A stretch of DNA of 64,000 bases from Ceratopteris richardii (taxonomy: Eukaryota > Streptophyta > Polypodiopsida > Polypodiales > Pteridaceae). The translations under genes were made by a program, and so were the position numbers. The stretch is taken from positions 88,046,730 through 88,110,729 of the forward strand of contig CM035427.1 of NCBI GenBank assembly GCA_020310875.1. The letters are read 5' to 3'. The first letter of the stretch is position 1; each line of letters starts with the position of its first letter. The notes beneath the pieces are model-generated. The model did no database searches and had not been told where the DNA came from. It saw only the letters and a list, made by a program, of their open reading frames with translations. Positions 13,000 through 23,025 of the stretch are shown one piece after another.

Positions 13000-13811
13000 A
13001 CGTGGGAATAAAATTTACCTATGAAGTTATTCCCCACTCCTGAGGGGGAGAGAGAGAGAGAGGAGAGGGCGATGATTGCCTGAAAGGGAACGTTAATTGC
13101 TTGTGTGATTGGTATGTGATGGCTTGTGACAGATCAGCTCACTTTGAATCAACATTCTTGAAGGCACGAAGACTCTATATATACTTATGGATGAGGCTTT
13201 AGCGAGGTAATGCAACGGTCTTGCTTTATAACTTGTGTGCTCTATCCGAGGGTTTTCCAGAGTGCGGGACACTCCAGGGTTTTATGTACGTCTTAACTTG
13301 TACTCGATTCTTGATGACTTTTGTAGGACGACGATGGGGATTCTTAGGGAGTGTCTGGTCATAGAAGTATGTGTAAATAGCGAATAGTAGGTCAATAAAA
13401 GGGGTATGCATTTTGGGTACGTTGCATCTCCTATTGTATTCATTTCAGTTGTTGTTGTTGTTATTTTGTTTTCTCCGTTTCTGTTTTTTTCGCAATGACA
13501 GTTGCATGTGTAAAACATGAAAAGGGATGCATGTTTTATTTTGGATTGAGACCATTTTCATAATGGAATGCATGAGCAATTTGATGCATGTTGGAAATGG
13601 AATTGCATATATGTGCATGTTCTTGGATCATTTTGGAAGTGACTAATTTGTATGTATTCATGAGTGATTTTTAGCACTAATAGCTTCAAAGAGTGCAGCT
13701 CCACTTGGAATGATGGCTCGATGGAAAGGTATGTGCACCAATTGTAAACTGACATGTTCATTTGATTGGATTATGTTGAAGCAAGAAGGGCTCGTCGAGG
13801 ACGACTTCACA

Positions 13812-13829
13812 AATAAGAAGAGGGGAGTA
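13812..13829 (+). other. Polypurine tract of the Athila-like element
   Basis: The purine-rich run AATAAGAAGAGGGGAGTA ends exactly at the TGTTAG start of the 3' LTR. This is where plus-strand DNA synthesis is primed in LTR elements. Confidence 0.85.
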
Positions 13830-16270
13830 TGTTAGCTCAGGAAATGATTGGTTTGTACGCACTAATGTGTTGCTATTTGGCAGAAGAAGATGTTTGATTA
13901 CAGGTACTTGAAGAATTGATCAAATAATTGACGAGAGGAATACAACATGGGAGCTCTCGATGCTAAGAAATACAACATGGACTTCCTCAAACTTTTGCCG
14001 TGGGGAGCTTCTACCATTTTTGAGAAGACAAAGGCTACACTTGCGGTTCTTGAATGATTGATCCACTCATCTGATGAAGATCTGAAAAGGGGGTCTTTAG
14101 TAGCGACAGAGAAGGATCACAACAAAAAAGGGGTAACGACCGATTTTTTTAGCGACCATAGCAAGAAATGGGGCGGCAGATCTGACAAAAGGGAGAAGGG
14201 GGGGCTTCGTCCTATGTGCCTCTGCAAGATACTCTATGGGCGGCAGTCGAGAGGAGCAGAAGAAGAACGGGGCCGCTGATCGTTTCTGGAGGGTTTTGTT
14301 TTTTTCGTGGTTCTGACGAAAAACGGCCAAGAGGAGAGTGATGGGGGGCGGTGTTCTACCTGCCCTCTGTCAGAGTATGGCAGGGGGAGTGGAGGCTCTT
14401 ATTTTTCCGAATTCATGGTGCAAAAAAAAAAAGGGGGAGTTCTTGCTTCGTTTCTGTAGAGGAAGAAAGGCGTTCTTCGCCTTGCGGGAGGAGAGAGGGG
14501 AGAAGTTTTGAGGAAGAAGCTGCTGCGCATCATGCGGAGGTGAACACGTTGAAGTGGAGAGAGGATTACATCAATGATCAGAAGGAGAAGGTTATGTTAG
14601 AGGGAGAAGATGTCAGCTTCTAAGGTATTGATGGACAAGTATTCGTCTACTGTACTAGCTCCAGCCCAGGCCCAAACTCTATCTTCACTGTGAAAGGGGA
14701 GTTCCTGGAGCGACAGGTTTAAATATACTGTGACAAGGAGGGCTACGAGCTTCAAGGGAAAACTTGGAACGTTGAAAAAGAGAGCACCAGCACACTCATT
14801 TTCTGATGATGGTTGAAAATGAGGGAAGAGTTTTTTGGAATCTTGACACAGCTGTTGTTCGCGATATGCTTTATCTATAGACGTCCATTTCAAGCAGGAA
14901 AGAAGTTTAGCACTATAATGCAAATTAGCTTCAAAGGTATGATGATGCTTGATACTCTATGTTAAGTTCTTCAATACAATATCGACGATAGAATTATCAG
15001 GCTGTTCTACTTTTGTAAAGTAAGTGGAAATACGTGTGCTCCTATGTGAGTTGAGGTAGAATTATGTCATGCTTGGAAACCCCTACCATTACGTGAGTAT
15101 TGTCTTATGCGCATGAAAGTACGTAATTCGAAATATGCAGGAATCCCTATTGTCGTTCATGGTAACAAGTGGCGTTCTAAAGAGTTTGTTTCAATATCAT
15201 AAGCAATGCTGCTCCAGTTACTGATGTCCGACTGTAAGGGGTATATGAGAGGATTGGATACTCATTTGACTGGTTTTGTAGTTGTTAAAAGGATGATGAT
15301 CAGTTGACACTCCAACTGAAATGAACGTCAAACAAATTTTTGTGATAAATTTCTGTGCTTTCGAACTAAAACATCTACAGTTTTTTTTCTCTTCGATTGA
15401 TTTGACTGTGAGATGTATCTAGTAGTGCAAATATGCTTCTTTGTTTTAGAACTACAGAAGATATGAGAAACGAAAATGATATGCCTTGATGCCTGTTGAC
15501 AATCTGACCTGACGTTGATGCATATTGCTAAATTCTGGATTAAATTTAACTAGCGAAAGGTATAATGTGAAACAAAATCGATGTTTCATGCATAATGATT
15601 AGTATTCTTCAATAATCTAATAAGGAAGTTAGCGTTCAAAACAAATGTTGAAGCAATAAACTTTCATTTAACTCTGATCTCCAAGGGAATTTATTGTCTT
15701 CGTCAAATAAACTTATGTAATGACTTACATGTTGACTATAGGCACCGATTGACAATTTTTTTTATATAAATTGAACTTCAAGCCTACAGGTTGCTAAGGC
15801 CTCATAGATTAAGGAATACGTTAACTCACAAAGGTTATGTCAACCCGCATGTGTTTAGTATCGATGAGAATTTGTTCATGTGTGCTACATGCTTGAACTA
15901 AACATTGAAAGGTTTTGATAAGATATTTTCATTGAGGGGAACTTGGTTGAGATATAATAACTTTTAAGATAAGACTCCATTGCATTTTAGTTTCATTAGA
16001 AACACCCTGTGTGCACCCCTAAGCGTGCAAGAACCGACGTGAAAGGAGGGGGGTTGAGCGAAGAAAGGGAGGGAATTACAGGTGTGCGTGCATATGTGCA
16101 AAAAGGGAAAAGAAAAGAACCAAAAGGAAAGCGAGTGGAAGCGGGTATATACATATGTGATATCCGAGAGCAATTGTGGACTCAGAGTAAAGAAAGTGGC
16201 ACAGCACAATCTAATTTAACAAAACATAGGTGTGTGTAAGGCAGTCTCCCTTGGATTAAGAGAACTAACA
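13830..16270 (+). repeat. 3' LTR of the Athila-like element
   Basis: Runs from TGTTAG to CTAACA and matches 3,242-5,686 at about 98.6% by eye. It is followed directly by ATATA and the remaining satellite. Confidence 0.93.
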
Positions 16271-16314
<44 letters not shown>

Positions 16315-16345
16315 GTACATATACATGTACATATACATATACATA
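16271..16345. repeat. Remaining (CATATA)n satellite right of the gypsy insertion
   Basis: 75 bp of CATATA units with CATGTA variants, the same composition as 1,940-3,241. With that block it forms the satellite that the gypsy element split. Confidence 0.95.
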
Positions 16346-16690
16346 TGTTAAAAGTCAAGCTTCAAGCTACAAACTCGTGGGGAATCTTTTATGGACATGT
16401 GGAGCAATCAAAGGAAGCCAAAAGCCACGAGATTCCATAAAAAAAAAGTCACTCAACCACTCCCCAAGTCATCTCAACTAAGTGCTCCAAGTTAGGAGGC
16501 TGATTTGGAAAGGTAGTTCCTATATTTTAGGGGCACACTTCTCACTATAAAAGGAGCATGTATCCCGACTTCTTTTGGGCCATCTTCTTGGAGTGTTAGC
16601 TCATGTAAAGTGAGCACTAAGTTCTGGTGTTGTGATAAGCAAGCCCCTTGCTTGCTTGTTTGTTTTCTTTTAGTAGGCATATCTATGTGT
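16346..16690 (+). repeat. Copia LTR piece (U3 side)
   Basis: Matches the U3-side third of the LTR at 936-1,939 in reverse orientation, including the TATA box (TATAAAA at 16,546-16,552, inside CTCACTATAAAAGGAGC). Its TGTT end abuts the satellite at 16,345. Confidence 0.85.
16546..16552 (+). promoter_or_regulatory. TATA box in the copia LTR piece
   Basis: TATAAAA in the context CACTATAAAAGGAGC, conserved with the minus-strand copy at 1,734-1,740. Confidence 0.6.
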
Positions 16691-17766
16691 CCTTTACCTT
16701 TGGGAACATGTAGATTAGTAAACCAAGAAGCATTGCAACTCATATGGTTGCTACATCCACTATCAATATACCAAGTGTTATCTACTTTGGTTGAATTCCC
16801 ATTCATGTGCATCATCAAGAGATTGTCATTTTCTGAACTTGTGGAAGCATAATTACCTTAGCCTTTGTATGAAGATCCTTGATTATAGCTCCTTTGGTTT
16901 CCTCCTTGGTAGCAATCTCTAGCATAGTGGCCAAACTTGCCACATATGTAACATCCTTCGCCATCTTGATTCCTGTTTTGTTGATGCCGTCCTCCTCTTC
17001 CTCTTGTTCTTCCTCGACCTCTTTGTGATGAGGTTCCTTGGTTGTGTCCTTGATTGCTGGAGTGGCCCTACCTTCCTCCTAACCTTCCTTTGCCCCTTCC
17101 TTGTCCTCATCTTCCTTTGCCTCTTTGATTACCTGCATAGAAAACTTGTGCATCCTTGCTTTTAGTTGAACTTCCACCCATGTTCATCTCTTCGGTCACC
17201 ATGAGAGCAACCAATTGCTCAAAATCGGGAAGATTATCCCTTACATATACTGAAGTGGTAAAGGGTTTCCACTTCTCATCATCTCTCAAACCATTGAGAG
17301 TATAAGCCACAAGATCGTCATCGTCTACATGGTTTCCAATGGATCCCAATGCATCTGATAACTCCTTGACCTTAAGTATGTAGTCATTTATGCTACTTCT
17401 TGAGCTCTTCCTAAGGTTGTTGAGCTCATTCTTGAGTTGGATCTTCCTTGCTTTGGTGCTTGTTGAATAAAACCTTTCAACTGTCTCCCATACCTTCATG
17501 CTTGAATCCAAGTCTTGGATATGGCCGATCATGCTATTGCTAATGTGTTGGGAAAGGATAAAGATTACCCTCTTGTCTCTTTCATTCCATTCCCTAAAGG
17601 CCCTTCTCTGGTCGTTGGTTGGATTTTCATCCAGCCTAGGTCTTGGCTCACTTCCACTAATCAATCCCCAAAGGCCCTTACCCATAAGGTAGTTGGAGAC
17701 CCTAAATCTCCATGGTTGATAGTTCCCCTTGTCTAGCTTTTCAATTTGAGTGTTGAGGTCTCCCAT
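16691..17766 (-). pseudogene. gag and start of protease, copia fragment
   Basis: The clear part is 17,107-17,766, a 219-residue frame starting MGDLNTQIEKLDKGNYQPW that fits the UBN2 gag domain (DERWKPF-like and LNGLRDDEKWKPF signatures of the group). Further left on the minus strand are a CCHC zinc knuckle (CYICGKFGHYARDC, near 16,915-16,960) and the protease start WYIDSGCSNHMS (near 16,740-16,770). The domain order is normal for copia. It is a fossil with some breaks and ends at the junction with the oppositely oriented LTR piece. Confidence 0.75.
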
Positions 17767-18014
17767 ATTTAGTCTTTGATACTTAAACTAGCCCTTTGCT
17801 AATGCTCCAATGTGTGTAAAATGAAAATGAGGCTCTGAGGTTACCTCAATCCAAATCTTTCCTTAGATGGACACCTTGTGCTCTTGATAATTTGAGTAGA
17901 ATAGCTCCCCCTTGATGTGAGCTACCTCCAAGAAGCTTTTGTTGATGCAATTCTTCAACCACCAACTCCAAGAGGTCTTCTTGCTTGTATGTGCTGCCTC
18001 CAAGATGCCAAAAT

Positions 18015-18026
18015 GCTTTGATACCA
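18015..18026 (-). other. Primer-binding site of the copia fragment
   Basis: The minus strand reads TGGTATCAAAGC, one base from the initiator tRNA-Met type site seen at 923-934, next to the LTR end at 18,028. Confidence 0.75.
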
Positions 18027-18027
18027 C

Positions 18028-18642
18028 TGATGGGGGAAGTATCTCAACCCCTAAGCAACGATGAAGCGCGAATGACCTCCATAGGTATCCTTCTTTGACC
18101 TCTCCACACCAAAAATGCTCTTACTCAGAGCTTATGCAAAAAACTCCAGTGATCTTTTGTAGACATGTAATAGACACCAAGGGCTTTCCAACAAATCAAA
18201 TTTCACTTCAAATGGATTCTTACACAAAGAGAAACAATGTCTACAAAATGAGCTAGTTGAATGCTCACAACTTCACTCCAGCAAGCTTTTCTCTGTGATT
18301 ATATAGAGAATGAATCTCAAACTTGGCTCAACTTTAGAGCACTCTAATAGCTACCCAATGACACCAAAATCATAGCAAATGAATACATAGAGAAGGAGAA
18401 CCAACGCTTACAACAGAGAGCAAAATATTTCCAATAGAGCCTACACACCAAGAGAGATATCAATCACACAACTTCACTAAAATGAATGTTGCTCCCAGAT
18501 TACTCAGATGATGCTCCAAAGAATTTGTGAGCATAAAATAGACTCTAATAGCTATCCAATGAGACAAGAAATACATCAAATGGATACAATATGATGGAGA
18601 ACCAATGCTAACAACTCAGGGGTAGAGAGTTGCAACACTGCC
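18028..18642 (-). repeat. Copia LTR piece (R/U5 side)
   Basis: Matches the U5-side two thirds of the LTR at 936-1,939 on the same strand, then stops at about 18,642, where T-rich DNA begins. Confidence 0.8.
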
Positions 18643-19594
<952 letters not shown>

Positions 19595-20626
19595 TGTTGA
19601 GCCCATAAAAGTCATAATGGTCAAAGTCAACCACAGTCAAAGTCAAAAGGTCAAAGTCAAATGGATCAAAGTCAATAAGGTCTAGGTCAAAGTCAACAAG
19701 TGCAAAGTCAAAGTGCTAAAGTGCAGGTGTCAAAGTGCACAGGTAGTGCACAATTAATTGTCCACAAAGGGTAAATTGGAGAAAGTGGGTTGTAGGTTGC
19801 AGAGGTATTTCTCTAATTTCCCTAAGGTTCAAAGTGTTTTTTAAAGTATTTTGGAAGGTTGAGATGAACCCTCTCTTATGTGCAAAAGTGAAGACTTAAA
19901 AGGAAAATGTGAAGGTATGTGAAGCGACAGCGTATGCAGAAGTGAAAGTATGGCCTTCCAATTAAAGTTTTTGGTTTTAGTCTAAAGTCACTACATGACA
20001 AAACAGGGAGTCGTTGGTTGCCACTTGAAAAGACAATCTTGGGACATCAAAGTGAGCACCATGATACTCTTGCAGTTAGGAGCGTACGTGAATCGACACC
20101 CTCAAATCAAGGCAAGGACTATTCTTGGACCATCCTAAGTGTAAGCAAGAGAAGCATACTTTAAGTGGAGCAAGAGAGAGAAGTGCAAGAGTCACCAGTG
20201 TGCGACGCAGAGAAGTGAAGTGCAGGGTGTGCATGAAGAGTGACCAAGGAAGTGTGCAGAGGAGTGCTAAGCTTGTCCCCCAAGGATCCCAAGGTCTTAC
20301 TGAAGCGTGCGCACGCCGACAGAAGGTATCCATCCCTCCCCCTTAGTGGAAGCTTGGTGCAAGGTGTGCACAAGAGTAGGCTTGTAGAAGGTGGAGGTTT
20401 GGTGCCGAGGAGGCCGACAGCAACAAGTCCCTTGGGTATTTGGTATTTTTTCATTGAGCACTCTGTGTGATTTTTGCACAGAAGCATTGGTTGTATTGTG
20501 TTTCAACCTTGTATTTGTCTTACTGTAATCCATCGACAAAGGCTTCGAGTGTGTATTTTCTGTTCTGATCTTCCCCTTTTCTCCTACAAACACTCAAATC
20601 CCTTTTTATCTAAGAATCCCCCAACA
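19595..20626 (+). repeat. Probable solo or 3' LTR of an unidentified retroelement
   Basis: The 1,032-bp unit begins TGTTGAGCCC and ends CCCCCAACA, so its ends form the inverted repeat TGTTG/CAACA. Its last 150 bp are T-rich and look like an R/U5 region (TTGTATTTGTC..., CTTCCCCTTTTCTCC...). The flanking 5-mers (GCAAC and CATGG) do not match, so no target duplication supports it. No PBS or coding region follows. The call rests on its termini and composition alone. Confidence 0.45.
19613..19735 (+). promoter_or_regulatory. Dense GTCAA (W-box-like) cluster
   Basis: More than ten GTCAA motifs occur in about 120 bp, mostly in GGTCAAAGTCAA-type units (reverse complement TTGAC, the core of WRKY-binding W boxes). 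They lie at the upstream end of the probable LTR, where the U3 enhancer would be. Binding is inferred from motif knowledge only. Confidence 0.5.
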
Positions 20627-20917
20627 CATGGTCTACAAGGATCCTTATCCTAACCACTACTTTTACTAATTGTTTCTAAAAAACAAAACCCTCCACATGG
20701 GTTTATTTCCAAATTATATAAAATATAAATCCGATTATTGATGTCCAAACATATTCAAACTATCCATGCCCTTTCATGCCTTTCAATCCCTCACAAACCT
20801 TGAGTTGCTATATCAAAACACCAAAACAGATTAATAACATAATGAATTAACACTCCAACAATTCCTTATTCAAAACATTCCATAATTGATAAGGATTCCA
20901 CAATCCTTTTGATAAAG
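20627..20917. other. Unassigned AT-rich spacer
   Basis: No gene or repeat family is recognised. A short perfect inverted repeat (AAGGATT, loop CCAC, AATCCTT) lies at about 20,891-20,908. Confidence 0.5.
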
Positions 20918-21090
20918 TGATAGGTAGAGGATGCTTGAACCACACCCTTGAAAGATAGGAGTTGGTGTTACTACACTCTAAGAGGGAGGATTAGGGAGTA
21001 ATTCTCAACTATGGCTTTTGGTGCAAGTGGTTAGGCTATCACATTCCTAACCAAGAGGTTGTGAGTTCAAATCTCCTATAATTTGTTACA
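20918..21090 (+). repeat. Terminal direct repeat 1, with Pol III-like A and B boxes
   Basis: Contains GGTGCAAGTGGTTAGG (A-box-like), a loop-like CCTAACC, and GAGTTCAAATCTCC (B-box-like) in tRNA order and spacing. The nearest tRNA I recall is tRNA-Val(AAC). Stems do not pair well, so it is not a functional tRNA gene. Confidence 0.6.
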
Positions 21091-21329
21091 TTGGTAGGCT
21101 TGGGAAAGGTGGATTGACCCAATGGCCTCTAAAAAAGGCATTTAGGCACTCTATTATGCGAAAGGGTAGAAATTGGGAAGGTGGCACTTTGAGAAGTTTA
21201 TCCAAGAGAGATTGGGTTTATCTCTCAATCTGTAGGTCAGATTGAGGTGTGTAAGATACTATTTTCTCAAAACAAACTTTCCAAATTTAGTGACAAAGCT
21301 TGGAAGTGTGAAGTCCTTGGGTAAGTTTA

Positions 21330-21435
21330 AGATGTCGAACATGGGTCAAAACAAGGTTCAAGATAGTAAGGTTGAGAATAGGGTTCAAGAGACAAAGGTT
21401 GCAAACAAGGTTCGAGAAACAATGCAAGGTTGAGT
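21330..21435 (+). repeat. Imperfect tandem AAGGTT(C/T/G) motifs inside the TRIM-like unit
   Basis: About six copies of a roughly 20-bp unit built around AAGGTTCAAGA occur in a row. No product is implied, although a short open frame (63 codons from 21,242) runs through them. Confidence 0.5.
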
Positions 21436-21547
21436 ACATCAATTCAAGGGTATGAAGGGACTTCAAGAACTAATCACTGAGGCTAGAGTGATACATGAGT
21501 AGATCATTGAGGACAGTGATCAACTAAGGGGGGAAAAATCAATAAAA

Positions 21548-21720
21548 TGATAGGTAGGAGGTGGTTGAACCACACCATTGAAAGATAGGAGATGGTTGAA
21601 CTACACACTAAGAGGGAGGATTAGCAAGTAATTCTCAACCATGGCTTTTGGGGCAAGCGGTTATCCCATCACATTCCTAACCAAGAGGTTGTGAGTTCAA
21701 ATCTCCTATAGTTTGTCACA
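21548..21720 (+). repeat. Terminal direct repeat 2, with Pol III-like A and B boxes
   Basis: Same length as repeat 1 and about 85-90% identical by eye. The boxes are GGGGCAAGCGGTTATCCC and GAGTTCAAATCTCC. Confidence 0.6.
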
Positions 21721-21733
21721 GTCCTTTTGCTAA

Positions 21734-22146
21734 CAATACATGACACATCATATAATCCCACAATGGGTAATTAGTACCATCCAACCAATCCTCAAGTGCT
21801 ATAGAATACATCATTGCTTTCACACATGGTCAATAACTAAATATCTTGATGTAGAAAAATCATTGTATCTCAAAAAGATAAACAAAATCACCCTAGTGAG
21901 CTCTGCGAAATGCTTGTACTCGAAAACTAAAACCTGTATATATGTTTGGCACAAAAGGACAAAATTGCTTGCATAGGCATTGTGATAGTGTGTCCAGGGG
22001 TCAAAATGAGCTTAGATCAAAATTTAGATGCCACATAGCAAAGTTGTTTTCAACTCCTAATAGCCCTTAGTATGCTCAATAATTTTCATGTGATTATGAG
22101 ACTCTGAGTAAAGGGGTTTTGGCGATGCCCTAGCTTAAGCAGCGAC
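21734..22146. other. Unassigned, possibly leader/internal remnant of a copia element
   Basis: No coding similarity is seen. It lies on the internal side of the PBS-like site at 22,147-22,160, so it could be the decayed leader of that minus-strand element. Confidence 0.35.
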
Positions 22147-22380
22147 CTACTTTGATACCAATTGCTGGAGTTGAGGTCTAAAGAAGCATAGGAACAACAC
22201 AAGGAAGAAGAGGAAGGTAGGAGCACAACACTTAATGAATTGCCAAGTAAATGTCCAAAGATAATCAATCATTAGGGTTATATGTTTATACACAAGCACG
22301 GGGAAGAAACCTCCTAAGAGGAAAAAATGTGGCTTGGACGTCCTCAATGTGTTCACGCACATCACTACCAAAATATATCA
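22147..22380 (-). mobile_element. Copia-type PBS and partial LTR remnant
   Basis: The minus strand reads TGGTATCAAAGTAG (22,160-22,147), an initiator-Met-type PBS. Two bases away, an LTR-like end ...CTCCAGCA starts at 22,163 and extends right to about 22,380, where the GTAT satellite begins. A TATAAACATATAACC stretch on the minus strand near 22,277-22,295 could be its promoter. It is broken; only the U5 side and some upstream sequence remain. Confidence 0.5.
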
Positions 22381-22382
22381 AC

Positions 22383-22506
22383 ACATATGTACGTACGTAT
22401 GTATGTATGTGTGTATGTATGGATGTATGTATGTATGTATGTATGTATGTATGTATGTATGTATGTATGTAGGTAGGCAGGTAGGTAGAAGGTGGGTAGG
22501 TATGTA
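22383..22506. repeat. (GTAT)n satellite with GTAG variants
   Basis: Tetranucleotide GTAT units run for about 85 bp, then GTAG-type variants. Confidence 0.95.
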
Positions 22507-22577
22507 TATTTGTGTATATGTACATATTTATTTTAATGTGCATGTGCATGTAGATATGTTTGTGCATGTACATGCCT

Positions 22578-23025
<448 letters not shown>

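Larger units (their letters stand above)
11755..13811 (+). other. 3' untranslated region of the Athila-like element
   Basis: Apart from the small ORF at 11,967-12,317, this 2 kb shows no coding sequence. It holds a TA run (about 11,829-11,847), an A-rich tract (12,617-12,650), three diverged tandem repeats (12,673-12,999) and a GA run near 13,045. Long 3' non-coding regions are common in Athila/Tat elements. Confidence 0.75.
3242..16270 (+). mobile_element. Athila/Tat-like Ty3/gypsy LTR retrotransposon, complete in layout, coding part broken
   Basis: The 13.0 kb element has 2.44 kb LTRs (3,242-5,686 and 13,830-16,270), a PBS, gag, pol in the order PR-RT-RH-IN, a small extra ORF, a repeat-bearing 3' region and a polypurine tract. 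LTR termini are TGT(T/C)AG...CTAACA. ATATA flanks it on both sides (3,237-3,241 and 16,271-16,275), the expected 5-bp target duplication, although in a CATATA satellite a chance match is easy. The Athila/Tat call rests on long LTRs, a PBS resembling the tRNA-Asp type, and integrase motifs like CGGHFAG and YCKKCDRCQRMG. By eye the LTRs differ at about 30-35 of 2,440 sites (about 98.6% identity), so it is fairly young. The coding part has about six breaks. Confidence 0.9.
16346..18642. mobile_element. Rearranged copia fragment, same family as 1-1,939
   Basis: The parts in order are a U3-side LTR piece on the plus strand (16,346-16,690, starting TGTTAAAAG), an internal piece on the minus strand (about 16,691-18,026, protease start back to gag start and PBS), and an R/U5-side LTR piece on the minus strand (18,028-18,642). 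The parts therefore lie in opposite orientations, unlike the orderly copy at 1-1,939. The rest of pol is not present next to it. It is broken and clearly a fossil. Identity to the first copy looks about 95% by eye. Confidence 0.8.
20918..21720 (+). mobile_element. TRIM-like element with 173-bp tRNA-like terminal repeats
   Basis: Two direct repeats of 173 bp (20,918-21,090 and 21,548-21,720) both begin TGATAGGTAG and end in CA. They flank 457 bp with no coding capacity. A purine tract (AAGGGGGGAAAAA, 21,526-21,538) lies just before the second repeat, as in LTR elements. I see no convincing PBS after the first repeat. Imperfect 13-bp repeats, ATCCTTTTGATAA (20,903-20,915) and GTCCTTTTGCTAA (21,721-21,733), flank the whole unit; that is longer than an LTR element's usual 5 bp. 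The alternative is two SINE copies. The fossil is non-coding by design if it is a TRIM. Confidence 0.55.

Noticed and set aside
21000-21085. tRNA gene
   Set aside because: A and B boxes are visible, but acceptor and anticodon stems do not pair; better seen as a tRNA-derived repeat.
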